Shown in pieces: positions 9,834-18,554 of a stretch of 64,000 nucleotides of DNA. Source of the DNA: Aquificota bacterium (lineage in GTDB: Bacteria; Aquificota; Aquificia; Aquificales; Aquificaceae); NCBI GenBank assembly GCA_018771605.1, contig CP076324.1, positions 434,001 through 498,000 on the forward strand, in the 5' to 3' direction. Position numbers and translations under genes: made by a program. The stretch's first letter is position 1, and each line of letters opens with the position of its first letter. The notes below the pieces were generated by a model that had not been told where the DNA came from, did not search any database, and saw only the letters and a program-made list of their open reading frames with translations.

Positions 9834-10571
9834 TCAAAAGATCACAGCAGTTAGGAAGTAGTCTGAAATAAGAATAAGCATGGAAGAGGTCACCACGCTG
9901 TTGGTGGTTGCCCTTCCCACTCCTTCTGTGCCACCCTGCGTATAAAAGCCAAAATAACAGCTCACCGAAGAGATGATAAAGCCAAAAAAGACCGCCTTAT
10001 AAAGACCGCCTATAAAGTCATAGAGCTCCACAATATCCTTCATCTTCTCCCAAAAGAGATGCTCATTCACTCCAAAGAGCTTTACTGCCACAAACCAACC
10101 GCCAAAGATGCCAGACAGGTCCGCTATTACCGTAAGCATGGGAACGCCTACCACGCCAGCGAAGAGCCTTGGTGATACAAGGTAGCTCCTTGGATTTATG
10201 CCCATAACTTCAAGAGCGTCTATCTGCTCTGTTATTCTCATGGTGCCTATGTTGGCAGTCATAGCAGAGCCTACTCTTGCCACCACCATAAGAGAGGTCA
10301 AAACAGGCCCCAGCTCTCTACCCATGGAAAGGGCCACCACCGCACCTATTAAAAACTCCGCATTAAACCTATGAAAGGTGCTGTATGTTTGTAAGGCTAT
10401 AACGCCACCGGAGAAAAAGGAGGTGATCACCACCACAGGTATGGTCTCTGAAGCAAGGTAGGAGAGCTGTTTTATAAAGTGCCTTGCCTTTGGTGGGCTT
10501 TTGAATATATAAAAGAGCCCCCATAGGGTCAAAAGTGTGGCCTTTCCCACCTCCTCAAAAAGCTTTAACAT
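9834..10571 (-). CDS. mlaE: MlaE-family ABC transporter permease (phospholipid transport)
   Basis: Inner-membrane permease of the Mla/Mce-type lipid transporter. At 245 aa with several membrane segments it has the family core: SFFSGGVIALQTY, then LSMGRELGPVLTSLMVVARV and ANIGTMRITEQIDALEVMG. The start overlaps the aroC end by 17 bp. The ATPase (MlaF) and Mce-domain (MlaD) partners are not in the window, so they must be elsewhere. Its TGA stop (9834-9836) is 1 bp from the last CRISPR repeat, leaving no room for a terminator of its own. Confidence 0.9.
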   Translation of the reverse strand: MLKLFEEVGKATLLTLWGLFYIFKSPPKARHFIKQLSYLASETIPVVVITSFFSGGVIALQTYSTFHRFNAEFLIGAVVALSMGRELGPVLTSLMVVARVGSAMTANIGTMRITEQIDALEVMGINPRSYLVSPRLFAGVVGVPMLTVIADLSGIFGGWFVAVKLFGVNEHLFWEKMKDIVELYDFIGGLYKAVFFGFIISSVSCYFGFYTQGGTEGVGRATTNSVVTSSMLILISDYFLTAVIF

Positions 10572-11718
10572 GCTCCATATACCTCTTAAACCTCTCCTTT
10601 ACCTCTTCCATAAAATCACCGCCAAGCTTTTCAAGGAGAGCGTCCGCAAGCACTATGGCAAGCATGGCTTCACCAACCACAGAGGCTGCAGGAACTGCCA
10701 CCACATCGCTCCTCTCTTTGCCAGCTCTTACACCTTCCCTTGTGCTTATGTCCACGCTTCTCAAAGGCTTGGTAAGGGTTGGTATGGGCTTCATGGCACA
10801 CCTTACCACTATGGGCATGCCGTTGGTTATGCCACCCTCCGTTCCACCAAGGTTATTAGTATATCTAAAATACCCCTTTTCTTCGGACCAGCCTATTTCA
10901 TCATGCACCTCAGATCCAAACCTTCTGGCGCTCTCAAAGCCCAGGCCTATTTCCACACCCTTTATGGCCTGTATGCTCATCATGGCTTGGGCTATTTTGC
11001 CATCTATGCGCTTGTCCCACTGGATATGGCTTCCAAGGCCTGGTGGCACACCCACAGCAAAGACCTCAAAAACACCCCCAAGGCTTTCTCCCCTTTCCTT
11101 TGCCTCATCTATAAGCTTTGTAAATTCTTCATCCTTTGAAGGGTCTGGAAATCTTACTTGCGAATTTTCTGCCAATTCATGCCTTTTTAAAAGGTCTTCT
11201 TCTTTTATCTCTGGCTTTAAGGCCCCTATGCTTATCACATAGCTACCTATCCTTATGCCAAACTCCTCAAGAAATCTTTTGCATACAGCTCCCACAGCTA
11301 CCCTTGCAGCCGTTTCCCTTGCGGAGGCCCTCTCAAGTATGTTTCTAAGGTCCCTTTGGTTGTATTTTATTCCACCTGCAAGGTCCGCATGGCCTGGCCT
11401 TGGCCTGCTAAAAGGCACAACGTTTTCTGGCACCTCACCCTCATAGGCCATCTTATCGGACCAGTTTTCCCAATCTTTGTTCCATATAACCATAGAAATG
11501 GGGCTTCCCAGTGTTTTCCCAAATCGTAAGCCAGATAGGAACTCCACTCTGTCGCTTTCTATCTTCATCCTCCCCCCTCTTCCATAGCCTTTTTGCCTTC
11601 TTTGGAGCTCCCTGTTTATATACTCAGAGGAAAGCTCAAGGTTGGCAGGTATACCTTCTAAAATACAAAGGAGAGCCTTTCCATGAGACTCTCCGGCGGT
11701 CAAAAACCTTATTGGCAT
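10555..11718 (-). CDS. aroC: Chorismate synthase
   Basis: Converts 5-enolpyruvylshikimate-3-phosphate to chorismate with reduced FMN, the last shikimate-pathway step. The N-terminus IRFLTAGESHGKAL and the internal RPGHADLAGGIKYN, RASARETAARVAVG and GGTEGGITNGMPIV blocks are characteristic. Length 387 is normal. The start ATG shares one base with the rpmB stop (TAATG), giving the order rpmB-aroC-mlaE. An archaeal-type dehydroquinate synthase gene of the same pathway lies at 15527. Confidence 0.96.
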   Translation of the reverse strand: MPIRFLTAGESHGKALLCILEGIPANLELSSEYINRELQRRQKGYGRGGRMKIESDRVEFLSGLRFGKTLGSPISMVIWNKDWENWSDKMAYEGEVPENVVPFSRPRPGHADLAGGIKYNQRDLRNILERASARETAARVAVGAVCKRFLEEFGIRIGSYVISIGALKPEIKEEDLLKRHELAENSQVRFPDPSKDEEFTKLIDEAKERGESLGGVFEVFAVGVPPGLGSHIQWDKRIDGKIAQAMMSIQAIKGVEIGLGFESARRFGSEVHDEIGWSEEKGYFRYTNNLGGTEGGITNGMPIVVRCAMKPIPTLTKPLRSVDISTREGVRAGKERSDVVAVPAASVVGEAMLAIVLADALLEKLGGDFMEEVKERFKRYMEHVKAF

Positions 11719-11921
11719 TATTGTCTTATGCTTACTGCTTTTACTACCTTACCAGCCTTAAGGCACTTGGTACACACATAAACCCTTTTCACCCTTCCAT
11801 CTTCAAGCACTACCCTTACCCTTTGAAGGTTTGGTTTAAAGGTCCTTGTATTCCTTTCTGCGGAAAAGGTCACGCTCTTTCCAAACCTTGTTGTTTTTCC
11901 ACAAACATAACACTTTGCCAT
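11718..11921 (-). CDS. rpmB: Ribosomal protein bL28, zinc-binding form
   Basis: 67-residue large-subunit ribosomal protein. The sequence AKCYVCGKTTRFGKSVTFS at the start and VYVCTKCLKAGKV at the end gives CxxC...CxxC, so this is the zinc-binding (C+) type. A good ribosome binding site (AAAGGAGG on the minus strand) precedes it. It is the first gene of the rpmB-aroC-mlaE run. Confidence 0.96.
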   Translation of the reverse strand: MAKCYVCGKTTRFGKSVTFSAERNTRTFKPNLQRVRVVLEDGRVKRVYVCTKCLKAGKVVKAVSIRQ

Positions 11922-11977
11922 TTTAGACCTCCTTTTAAGAGTATAAAATTATACCACTTTGAGAAGCGCAAGATTCA

Positions 11978-12364
11978 CTATTCTATCACCTTCTTTAACA
12001 CAGCCTTTAAAGATAAAAGTGGATTAAGCAAACTCATAGAATACTCTTCCACTTCCTTCAGTATTTTCAATTTCTCCTCTTGAGTGGCCACCGATTCTAT
12101 TTCAAAGGCCTTTTGATGGAAATTGCAATGAAGCCTTTCTATGGTTTCCAAAAGGCTGGCAATCTCCAACGGATATTGGTCCTTGTTGGGCCATACCTCA
12201 GAATAGAGAAGCTTACCAAAGGCGCATTCGGTACATTCCTTGTGAGGAAAGGCCTTACCAACCCTTATACTCTTTTTTAACCTATCCACATAGTTTATGT
12301 GCTGGGCTATAATTAGCTCTATTCTCTCAAGTAGAGTTCTAAGCTCTTGAAGGCTATGGTCCAT
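11978..12364 (-). CDS. Stand-alone CZB (chemoreceptor zinc-binding) protein
   Basis: 128 aa, almost entirely one CZB-like helical bundle. The pattern is H22 (IIAQHINYVDRLKKSI), a middle motif HKECTECAFGKLLYSE and LHCNFHQKAFEIE, matching the His/Cys/His zinc ligands of CZB domains. CZB domains usually sit on chemoreceptors or diguanylate cyclases and sense zinc or oxidants such as HOCl; here no output domain is attached, so the partner is unknown. A clear paralogue is at 24284-24661. It is divergent from gatC. Confidence 0.8.
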   Translation of the reverse strand: MDHSLQELRTLLERIELIIAQHINYVDRLKKSIRVGKAFPHKECTECAFGKLLYSEVWPNKDQYPLEIASLLETIERLHCNFHQKAFEIESVATQEEKLKILKEVEEYSMSLLNPLLSLKAVLKKVIE

Positions 12365-12486
12365 GCTCCTTTTCTCCAGAGGTTTAAGTAATGCTTATAA
12401 TTATATAAGAAAAGCTTATAAAGCTTATAACCTGATGATACCCTTACCGCTGGAAAATGGTAGGGCTTTTGTTATATTTTATCCTT
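12365..12486. promoter_or_regulatory. Divergent intergenic region with three GCTTATAA copies and gatC -10 box
   Basis: 122 bp between the CZB gene (minus) and gatC (plus). GCTTATAA occurs three times between 12393 and 12430 around a TTATATAAG core, giving overlapping short palindromes that could be an operator or overlapping promoters. TATATT at 12473-12478 lies 8 nt before the gatC ATG, suggesting a leaderless gatC transcript. Binding factors are unknown. Confidence 0.4.
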
Positions 12487-12759
12487 ATGAAGGTAGAAAA
12501 AGTTGCACACCTGGCAAGGATAAGGTTAACAGAGGAAGAGAAGGAGCATTTTGAAAAGCAACTTCAAAGCATACTGTCCTTTGTGGAACAGCTCCAGGAG
12601 GTAAACACAGAAGGTATAGAACCTTACACGCCTTACTTTGAAGAGACACCCATGAGAGAGGACGAGGCTGTAAAAGATTTTGATCCACAGCTTGTACTAA
12701 GGCAGGCACCAGAGAGCGAGGGAGGATTTTTTGTAGTGCCAAGGGTAGTAGAATATTAA
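12487..12759 (+). CDS. gatC: Asp-tRNA(Asn)/Glu-tRNA(Gln) amidotransferase subunit C
   Basis: GatC stabilises the GatA-GatB amidotransferase that converts misacylated Glu-tRNA(Gln) or Asp-tRNA(Asn). VEKVAHLARIRLTEEEKEHF at the N-terminus, then FVEQLQEVNTEGIEPYTP and FFVVPRVVE at the end are diagnostic; 90 aa is normal. I used ATG 12487 rather than the upstream in-frame GTG because homology begins there. gatA and gatB are not in the window. recA follows after 12 bp. Confidence 0.93.
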   Translation: MKVEKVAHLARIRLTEEEKEHFEKQLQSILSFVEQLQEVNTEGIEPYTPYFEETPMREDEAVKDFDPQLVLRQAPESEGGFFVVPRVVEY

Positions 12760-12771
12760 AAGGAGATAGAC

Positions 12772-13794
12772 ATGGTAGAAGAGACACAAAAAGAAACTCT
12801 TGAAAAAAGAAAGGCTCTTGAAAACGCCCTTACCAGTATAGAAAAGCGTTTTGGTAAGGGTTCCATAATGCCCTTGAAAAATGCAGAAAAGGTCAAGGTG
12901 GATGTAATACCCACTGGTTCTCTTGCCCTTGATATAGCCACCGGTATAGGAGGTATTCCAAAGGGTAGGGTTATTGAAATATTTGGTCCGGAGTCTTCCG
13001 GGAAGACCACTTTGGCCCTTCACATAATAGCGGAAGCGCAAAGGAGGGGAGGTATTGCGGTCTTTATAGACGCAGAACACGCCTTGGACCCTAAATACGC
13101 CGAAAAGATAGGCGTGGATACGGAAAACCTTTACATATCACAGCCAGACTATGGAGAACAAGCCTTGGAGATAGCTGAAAGCCTTGTAGCAAGCAATGCG
13201 GTGGATGTGATAGTGATAGATTCGGTGGCTGCTCTGGTGCCAAAGGATGAGTTGGAAGGTGAGATAGGAGAGGCCCATGTGGGCAAACAGGCAAGGCTAA
13301 TGTCCCAAGCTTTAAGAAAACTCAAAGGTATGGCCCATAAGGCCAACACGGCCATAATCTTTATAAACCAGCTAAGAGAAAAGATTGGAGTTATGTTTGG
13401 AAACCCAGAGACCACACCGGGTGGAAGGGCCCTTAAGTTCTTTGCGGATATGAGGCTGGATGTGAGGCGCATAGGTGAGGTAAAGGACGGAGGAGAAAAA
13501 ACGGGCAACAGAGTAAGGGTTAAGGTGGTAAAGAACAAATTGGCTCCACCCTTCCAAGAGGCTGAGTTTGATGTGCTTTATGGAGAAGGCATATGCAAGC
13601 TCTGCGACCTTATAGATGTGGCCAGTGAGCTAAAGGTTATTAACAAAAGCGGTGCATGGTATAGCTATGGAGATATAAGGCTTGGACAGGGTAAAGAACA
13701 GGCAAAGAAGTTTTTAATGGAAAACCCAGAAATAGCTCAAGAGATAGAAAACAAAGTGAGAGAGGTAGCTGGCCTTGCTCCAGCTGATACTTAA
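12772..13794 (+). CDS. recA: RecA recombinase
   Basis: ATP-dependent strand-exchange protein for homologous recombination and SOS induction. Walker A GPESSGKT lies near residue 71; [14 protein letters not shown] is the Walker B region; the L2-region block [17 protein letters not shown] follows. Length 340 is standard and no intein is present. An AAGGAGAT ribosome binding site precedes the ATG. The last 20 bp overlap the start of pilT, so the two are coupled. Confidence 0.98.
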   Translation: MVEETQKETLEKRKALENALTSIEKRFGKGSIMPLKNAEKVKVDVIPTGSLALDIATGIGGIPKGRVIEIFGPESSGKTTLALHIIAEAQRRGGIAVFIDAEHALDPKYAEKIGVDTENLYISQPDYGEQALEIAESLVASNAVDVIVIDSVAALVPKDELEGEIGEAHVGKQARLMSQALRKLKGMAHKANTAIIFINQLREKIGVMFGNPETTPGGRALKFFADMRLDVRRIGEVKDGGEKTGNRVRVKVVKNKLAPPFQEAEFDVLYGEGICKLCDLIDVASELKVINKSGAWYSYGDIRLGQGKEQAKKFLMENPEIAQEIENKVREVAGLAPADT

Positions 13795-14872
13795 AAAGGC
13801 CATAGAGCTTGGAGCTTCTGACATACATCTAAAGACTGGAAGTCTGCCGGTAATAAGAGTAAAGAAGAAGCTAAGAAGACTTGAGGATTTTCCTGTCTTG
13901 GATGAAAAGATTATGGAGCTTATTGTTAGAGAGGTTCTTGAGAAAAATAGAAAGAAAATGGCCGAGTTTGAAGAGCTTGGAGAGGTGGATACTTCTTATT
14001 CCTTGCCCGGTGTAGCCCGTTTTCGTGTAAATGTATATAAACAGAGAACAAGCGTAGGCCTTGCCTTCCGTGTGATACCTTTCAATGTGCCAGCCTTTGA
14101 AAGCCTTAACCTTCCAGAGGTCATGAAGAGGATAATCCATGAATATACAAAGGGCCTTATACTGGTGACCGGTCCCACAGGCTCTGGCAAATCCACAACT
14201 CTGGCAGCTCTTATAGATATCATAAATGAAACAAGAGAAGACGTAATCATTACCATAGAGGATCCTATAGAGTACCTTTTTAGAGACAAAAAGTCCTTCA
14301 TAGTCCAACGTGAGGTAGGTATAGATACCTCATCCTTTGCAAGGGGCTTAAGAGCTGCTTTAAGGGAAGACCCAGACGTAATAATGGTAGGTGAGATAAG
14401 AGACCCAGAAACAGCACTTATAGCCCTTCAGGCGGCGGAAACTGGACACTTGGTTATGTCCACCCTTCATACCCTTGACGCAAAGGAGACCATAAACAGG
14501 CTCATAGGCATGTTTAACCTTGAGGTAAGAGAGCAGATTAGAATTCAACTGGCCGAAACCCTTGTAGCCATATTCTCCCAAAGATTACTTCCGAAGGCGG
14601 ATGGAACAGGCGTTATACCTGCCGTAGAGGTGCTTATAAACACAGCCTCCATAAAAGAGGCCATTGTAGACCCATCAAAGTTTGATGAGATACCCAACCT
14701 ACTTGAAAAGGGAAGACCTGTTTATGGAACTCAGCTTTTTGACCAACACTTGGAAGACCTTTATAGAAAGGGCCTAATAGACTACAACACAGCCCTTAGG
14801 TATGCCAGTAGGCCAACGGACTTGGAATTAAAGCTAAAAGGTGTAGCCTCTGGAGGAAGAGGGTTCTTCTGA
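13775..14872 (+). CDS. pilT: PilT-family type IV pilus retraction ATPase (copy 1)
   Basis: Hexameric ATPase powering pilus retraction. It has the PilT N-terminal block [19 protein letters not shown], Walker [10 protein letters not shown], Walker [17 protein letters not shown] and the His box [11 protein letters not shown]. Length is 365 from a TTG start at 13775 inside recA; no better start exists because homology begins at once ([15 protein letters not shown]). A second paralogue is at 44995-46086 beside pilC, so this copy, away from other pilus genes, may be a PilU-like accessory motor. Confidence 0.93.
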   Translation: MLQLILKKAIELGASDIHLKTGSLPVIRVKKKLRRLEDFPVLDEKIMELIVREVLEKNRKKMAEFEELGEVDTSYSLPGVARFRVNVYKQRTSVGLAFRVIPFNVPAFESLNLPEVMKRIIHEYTKGLILVTGPTGSGKSTTLAALIDIINETREDVIITIEDPIEYLFRDKKSFIVQREVGIDTSSFARGLRAALREDPDVIMVGEIRDPETALIALQAAETGHLVMSTLHTLDAKETINRLIGMFNLEVREQIRIQLAETLVAIFSQRLLPKADGTGVIPAVEVLINTASIKEAIVDPSKFDEIPNLLEKGRPVYGTQLFDQHLEDLYRKGLIDYNTALRYASRPTDLELKLKGVASGGRGFF

Positions 14873-15519
14873 TGAAGATAGCAATAGATGGTCCTGCTGG
14901 AAGTGGTAAAAGCACGATAGCAAAAGAAGTTTCAAAGAGATTAAACCTTCCCTATCTTAATACCGGGCTAATATACAGGGCCTTTGCATATGTGTGCATG
15001 GTGGAAGGGCTAAAGGAGGGTGAGGTTTTTAAGGTCTTTGAGATGCTAGTTGAAGTTAGGTTGGATGTGGCAAGAACTGTGGTAGTGTATAAGGGAGAAG
15101 ATATAAGCCACAAGCTTGGCTCGGAAGATGTTGGTAAATGGGCATCCCAAATAGCAAGTTTGCCGGGCTTTAGAGAAAAGATAAACCAATTCTTTAGGTC
15201 TCTTGTGGGAAATGGACAAGTTGTGGCGGAAGGGAGAGATGCGGGAAGCCACATATTCCCTGAGGCAGACCTGAAGGTTTTCCTTACGGCCTCACCGGAA
15301 GAGAGGGCAAGAAGAAGGTATATACAACTAAAAGAGGAAGGGATAGAGGTTAGCTTTGAGGAGGTGCTAAAGGCCATAATAGAGAGGGATGAGAGGGACA
15401 AAAACAGGCCCCTTTACCCATTTAGGCCCGCCGAGGATGCCATAATAATAGATACAACAGGGCTAAGCCCGGAGGAGGTTGTGGAAAAGATTTTAAGCTT
15501 GGTGGAGGAGAAGGTATAA
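14872..15519 (+). CDS. cmk: Cytidylate kinase
   Basis: Phosphorylates CMP/dCMP with ATP. The N-terminus KIAIDGPAGSGKSTIAKEVS carries the P-loop; VVAEGRDAGSHIFPEADLKV and the ERDERDKNRPLYP motif are family hallmarks. Length 215 is usual. It shares one base with the pilT stop. Its stop codon overlaps a TATAAT sequence that may be the -10 of the next gene. Confidence 0.95.
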   Translation: MKIAIDGPAGSGKSTIAKEVSKRLNLPYLNTGLIYRAFAYVCMVEGLKEGEVFKVFEMLVEVRLDVARTVVVYKGEDISHKLGSEDVGKWASQIASLPGFREKINQFFRSLVGNGQVVAEGRDAGSHIFPEADLKVFLTASPEERARRRYIQLKEEGIEVSFEEVLKAIIERDERDKNRPLYPFRPAEDAIIIDTTGLSPEEVVEKILSLVEEKV

Positions 15520-15526
15520 TTTTCTT

Positions 15527-16525
15527 ATGAAAGACTTTTGGTATTGGGCTCAAAAGTATGATAAAAAGCTTATAACCACGGCCTTAGAATCTGGTGCAAA
15601 GGTCATATGGCTTTCTGACCCTTCAAAGGTTCAAGAGGTCAAATCCCTCGGCAGGGTAATGGTGGCTTCCAAAGATGGTGGAGACCTCATTGAGGGAAGG
15701 GATTTTGCCTATGTGCTGATAGAGGGCAAAGAGGATGAAGAGAGGGCGGCCAAGTTCCCACCACAGGTAAAGGTTATTGTAGAAACTACAGACTGGACCA
15801 TCATACCCCTTGAAAACCTAATAGCCCAAAGGGAAGAACTTTACGCAGTGGTAAAGAACGAAGAGGAGGCAAGGCTTGCCATAAAGGTGCTTGAAAAGGG
15901 TGTAAAGGGCATAGTGCTAAAGACGGAGGATATGAACACCATAAAGAGGGTTGGCAAGGTGCTGGAGGAAGAAGAGGAAAGGCTTCCCCTTGTGGTGGTA
16001 AAGATAACAAAGATTTTGCCTTTGGGCCTTGGAGACAGAGTTTGTGTAGATACTACTTCTCTGCTTAACCGTGGAGAGGGTATGCTTGTAGGGAATTCAT
16101 CCGGTGGTATGTTCCTTGTGCATGCCGAAACGGAAGAAAATCCTTATGTGGCCTCAAGGCCCTTCAGAGTTAATGCGGGCGCTGTGCATATGTACATAAG
16201 GGTGCCGGGAAACAGGACCAAATACTTGTGTGAACTATCTGCTGGAGACCCTGTAATGGTCTACGACTATAAGGGAAGGGGAAGGCTTGTGTATGTGGGA
16301 AGGGCAAAGGTGGAAAGAAGGCCCATGCTTTTGGTGGAAGGAAAGTATGAAAATAAAAAGGTAAGTGCCATACTACAGAACGCAGAGACCATAAGGCTAA
16401 CAAGGCCCGATGGAACCCCCATATCGGTGGCCGAATTAAAGGAAGGTGATGAGGTCTTGGGCTATATAGAGGAGACTGGAAGACACTTTGGCATGAAAGT
16501 AGAAGAGACCATAACAGAAAAGTGA
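15527..16525 (+). CDS. 3-Dehydroquinate synthase II (archaeal type)
   Basis: Makes 3-dehydroquinate from 2-amino-3,7-dideoxy-D-threo-hept-6-ulosonate by NAD-dependent oxidative deamination and cyclisation, replacing AroB (established for the MJ1249 family). Recognised by the N-terminus [20 protein letters not shown], the central [20 protein letters not shown] and [13 protein letters not shown], and [19 protein letters not shown]. Length 332 fits. The companion aldolase (MJ0400 type) is not in the window. TATAAT at 15515-15520, only 6 nt before the ATG, suggests an internal leaderless promoter. murE overlaps by 4 bp. Confidence 0.92.
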   Translation: MKDFWYWAQKYDKKLITTALESGAKVIWLSDPSKVQEVKSLGRVMVASKDGGDLIEGRDFAYVLIEGKEDEERAAKFPPQVKVIVETTDWTIIPLENLIAQREELYAVVKNEEEARLAIKVLEKGVKGIVLKTEDMNTIKRVGKVLEEEEERLPLVVVKITKILPLGLGDRVCVDTTSLLNRGEGMLVGNSSGGMFLVHAETEENPYVASRPFRVNAGAVHMYIRVPGNRTKYLCELSAGDPVMVYDYKGRGRLVYVGRAKVERRPMLLVEGKYENKKVSAILQNAETIRLTRPDGTPISVAELKEGDEVLGYIEETGRHFGMKVEETITEK

Positions 16526-17919
16526 GGCTTGAAGAACTTTTAAAAGGATGTAAGGGCATTAGCGCCAATTCAAAGGAAGTATATCCAGGCTACCTTTTTG
16601 TAGCCATAAGAGGAACTCAGTCAGATGGTCATAGTTTTGTAAAAGAGGCCCTTGAAAGGGGCGCCATTGGAGTGCTTGTAGAAAAAGATGTGGGCGTAGA
16701 GGACCCACGCATAATAAGGGTGGAAAATACAAAAAAGGCCCTTGGGGAGCTTTCCAGCCTTTTCTACGGTGAGCCATCAAAGGCTCTCAAAGTCATAGGT
16801 ATAACGGGCACCAACGGGAAGACCACAAGCACACACATTGTAGAGTCCATACTAAACACGGCGGGCATAAAAACAGGCCTCATAGGCACCATATACTACA
16901 GGCTTGGAGAAAAAATATATGAATACGAAGGAAGGACAACGCCGGACCCAATAAAGTGGCACTCAACCCTGATGGAGATGAAAAAGGAAGGGGCAAAAGC
17001 TGTGGTCTGCGAGGTCTCTTCCCATGCCCTGGACCAAAAAAGGGTGTGGGGAACGGTTTTTCACACGGTGGCCTTTACAAACCTAAGCCAAGACCACCTT
17101 GACTACCACCAAACCATGGAAAACTACTTTTTGGCAAAGGCAATGCTCTTTACCGAGTATGAATACCAGCATGCCATCATAAACGCCGACGACCCTTGGG
17201 GCGGAAGGCTCGTAAGCATGGCAAAAAATGTAAAAACCTACGGGAAAGAAGGGGATTTAAAGATATTGGACTTTTCCACAGGCCTTGAAGGCTCAAGGCT
17301 GAAGGTTGAGTATGAAGGAAAGGAATACACCTTTTATTCCAACTTAAGGGGGGGCTTTCAAGCCTACAATCTCTCCCTTGGCATACTTTTGGGCTTTCTT
17401 TGGGACCTTTCTCCAGAGGTTATACAAGAAGGCATAAAAGAGGTGCATGTGCCAGGAAGGTTTGAAACCTATAAGGGCAAGGGTTTTATGGTGGTGGTAG
17501 ATTACGCCCACACGCCCGATGCGTTAGAAAAAGTGCTAAGAACGGCCAAGGCTTTGACAAAAAACAGGCTCATTGTTGTCTTTGGCGCGGGTGGAAACAG
17601 AGACAGAACAAAAAGGCCCCTTATGGGAAAGGTAGCAGAAATGCTGGCAGACCTTGTAATTCTCACTTCCGACAACCCAAGGTTTGAAGAGCCTATGACC
17701 ATCATAGAGGACATCTTGGCGGGTATAGAGGATAAGAGTAAGGTGCTTGTGGAAGAAGACAGAAGGAAAGCCATAGAGCTTGCCATAGGCTTGGCAAGGG
17801 AGGGTGATGTGGTTGTAGTGGCCGGAAAAGGACATGAAGACTATCAGGAGATAAAAGGTGTAAAATATCCTTTTAAAGATTCTCAAGTGGTCAAGGAGGC
17901 CCTCGGTGTGCGACTTTGA
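16522..17919 (+). CDS. murE: UDP-MurNAc-L-Ala-D-Glu: meso-diaminopimelate ligase
   Basis: Adds the third amino acid to the peptidoglycan stem peptide. The Mur ligase P-loop is GITGTNGKTTSTHI near residue 95, then TTPDP and SSHALDQKRV; the C-terminal TSDNPRFEEP carries the DNPR motif that selects meso-diaminopimelate over lysine. Length is 465. It starts with GTG in a GTGA overlap with the dehydroquinate synthase. meso-DAP peptidoglycan fits a Gram-negative-type wall. Confidence 0.96.
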   Translation: MRLEELLKGCKGISANSKEVYPGYLFVAIRGTQSDGHSFVKEALERGAIGVLVEKDVGVEDPRIIRVENTKKALGELSSLFYGEPSKALKVIGITGTNGKTTSTHIVESILNTAGIKTGLIGTIYYRLGEKIYEYEGRTTPDPIKWHSTLMEMKKEGAKAVVCEVSSHALDQKRVWGTVFHTVAFTNLSQDHLDYHQTMENYFLAKAMLFTEYEYQHAIINADDPWGGRLVSMAKNVKTYGKEGDLKILDFSTGLEGSRLKVEYEGKEYTFYSNLRGGFQAYNLSLGILLGFLWDLSPEVIQEGIKEVHVPGRFETYKGKGFMVVVDYAHTPDALEKVLRTAKALTKNRLIVVFGAGGNRDRTKRPLMGKVAEMLADLVILTSDNPRFEEPMTIIEDILAGIEDKSKVLVEEDRRKAIELAIGLAREGDVVVVAGKGHEDYQEIKGVKYPFKDSQVVKEALGVRL

Positions 17920-18166
17920 AAGTCTACATTACACGCTAAAGGATGAGCTTTTGAACCTTTATAAAGAGGCGGACACACCAAGGCCAAGGGTCAAGATAAC
18001 AAGCCTAAAAAGCGGTAAGCTCTGCGGCCTTGCCAACCTTGCCAAAATAATCCTTTACTTTGAAAGGGAAGGTTATGTTATGGTGTTGAATAAGGATGAT
18101 AGCCATACTGAGTGGGAGATACAGATAGAACCCGGCATACTTGACCTGCTTTTCGGGTATGGGTGA
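17906..18166 (+). CDS. Small protein of unknown function
   Basis: 86 aa, starting with GTG at 17906 inside the end of murE, with AGGAGG at 17894-17899. I do not recognise a family. It is soluble, with an acidic N-terminal helix region (HYTLKDELLNLYKEAD) and a stretch KITSLKSGKLCGLANLAKII followed by hydrophobic strands. It overlaps the next gene by 8 bp, so all three are probably cotranslated. It is credible as a gene because of the ribosome binding site and tight packing. Confidence 0.65.
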   Translation: MCDFESLHYTLKDELLNLYKEADTPRPRVKITSLKSGKLCGLANLAKIILYFEREGYVMVLNKDDSHTEWEIQIEPGILDLLFGYG

Positions 18167-18530
18167 GCTTGAACTAAAGAAGCTTGGGAAGGAGGAAGCT
18201 AAAAAAGTAGCACAGGCCATTGAGATTGCCTTAGAAAGCATTGAAGATAAAGCTAAGGATGTGGCCCTACAGAAAAAGCTGGAGCTAAAGGAAGAACTTA
18301 CAAAGGAGCTTATAACAAAGGCAGAGTTTTATGGTGAGATTGGCATTCTTAGACAGGAAATACAGAATGTAAGGCAAGAGGTGCAAAACGTGAAATTAGA
18401 GATTGAAAAAGAGATACTCAAGCTTGACAGGAAGTTTACCATTATGTTTTTAATGCTTCTTTTTACCATACTTTTGCTAAACAAGGATGCCTTAGAATTC
18501 TTAGCAAAGCTTTTTGGCCTTGTTAAGTGA
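18159..18530 (+). CDS. Coiled-coil protein with C-terminal membrane anchor
   Basis: 124 aa counted from ATG 18159, preferred to an upstream in-frame ATG at 18141 that would lie deeper in the preceding gene. Residues about 5-95 are charged heptad-like helix (KKLELKEELTKELITKAEF, then ILRQEIQNVRQEVQNVKLEI), followed by one membrane helix (FTIMFLMLLFTILLLN). This layout resembles DUF1640-type coiled-coil membrane proteins, but that is only a resemblance. A fragment nearly identical to its middle is found at 25435-25497. Confidence 0.7.
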   Translation: MGELELKKLGKEEAKKVAQAIEIALESIEDKAKDVALQKKLELKEELTKELITKAEFYGEIGILRQEIQNVRQEVQNVKLEIEKEILKLDRKFTIMFLMLLFTILLLNKDALEFLAKLFGLVK

Positions 18531-18554
18531 TAAAGGTGGGATAAAATTTTAACC

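Noticed and set aside
10535-11242. Long plus-strand frames opposite aroC and mlaE
   Set aside because: Shadows of strongly coding minus-strand genes; composition is unlike a real protein and no start signals are present.
13775-14872. PilB or GspE identity for the first pilus ATPase
   Set aside because: It lacks the long N-terminal domain and the zinc-binding cysteines of PilB and has the PilT-type N-terminus.
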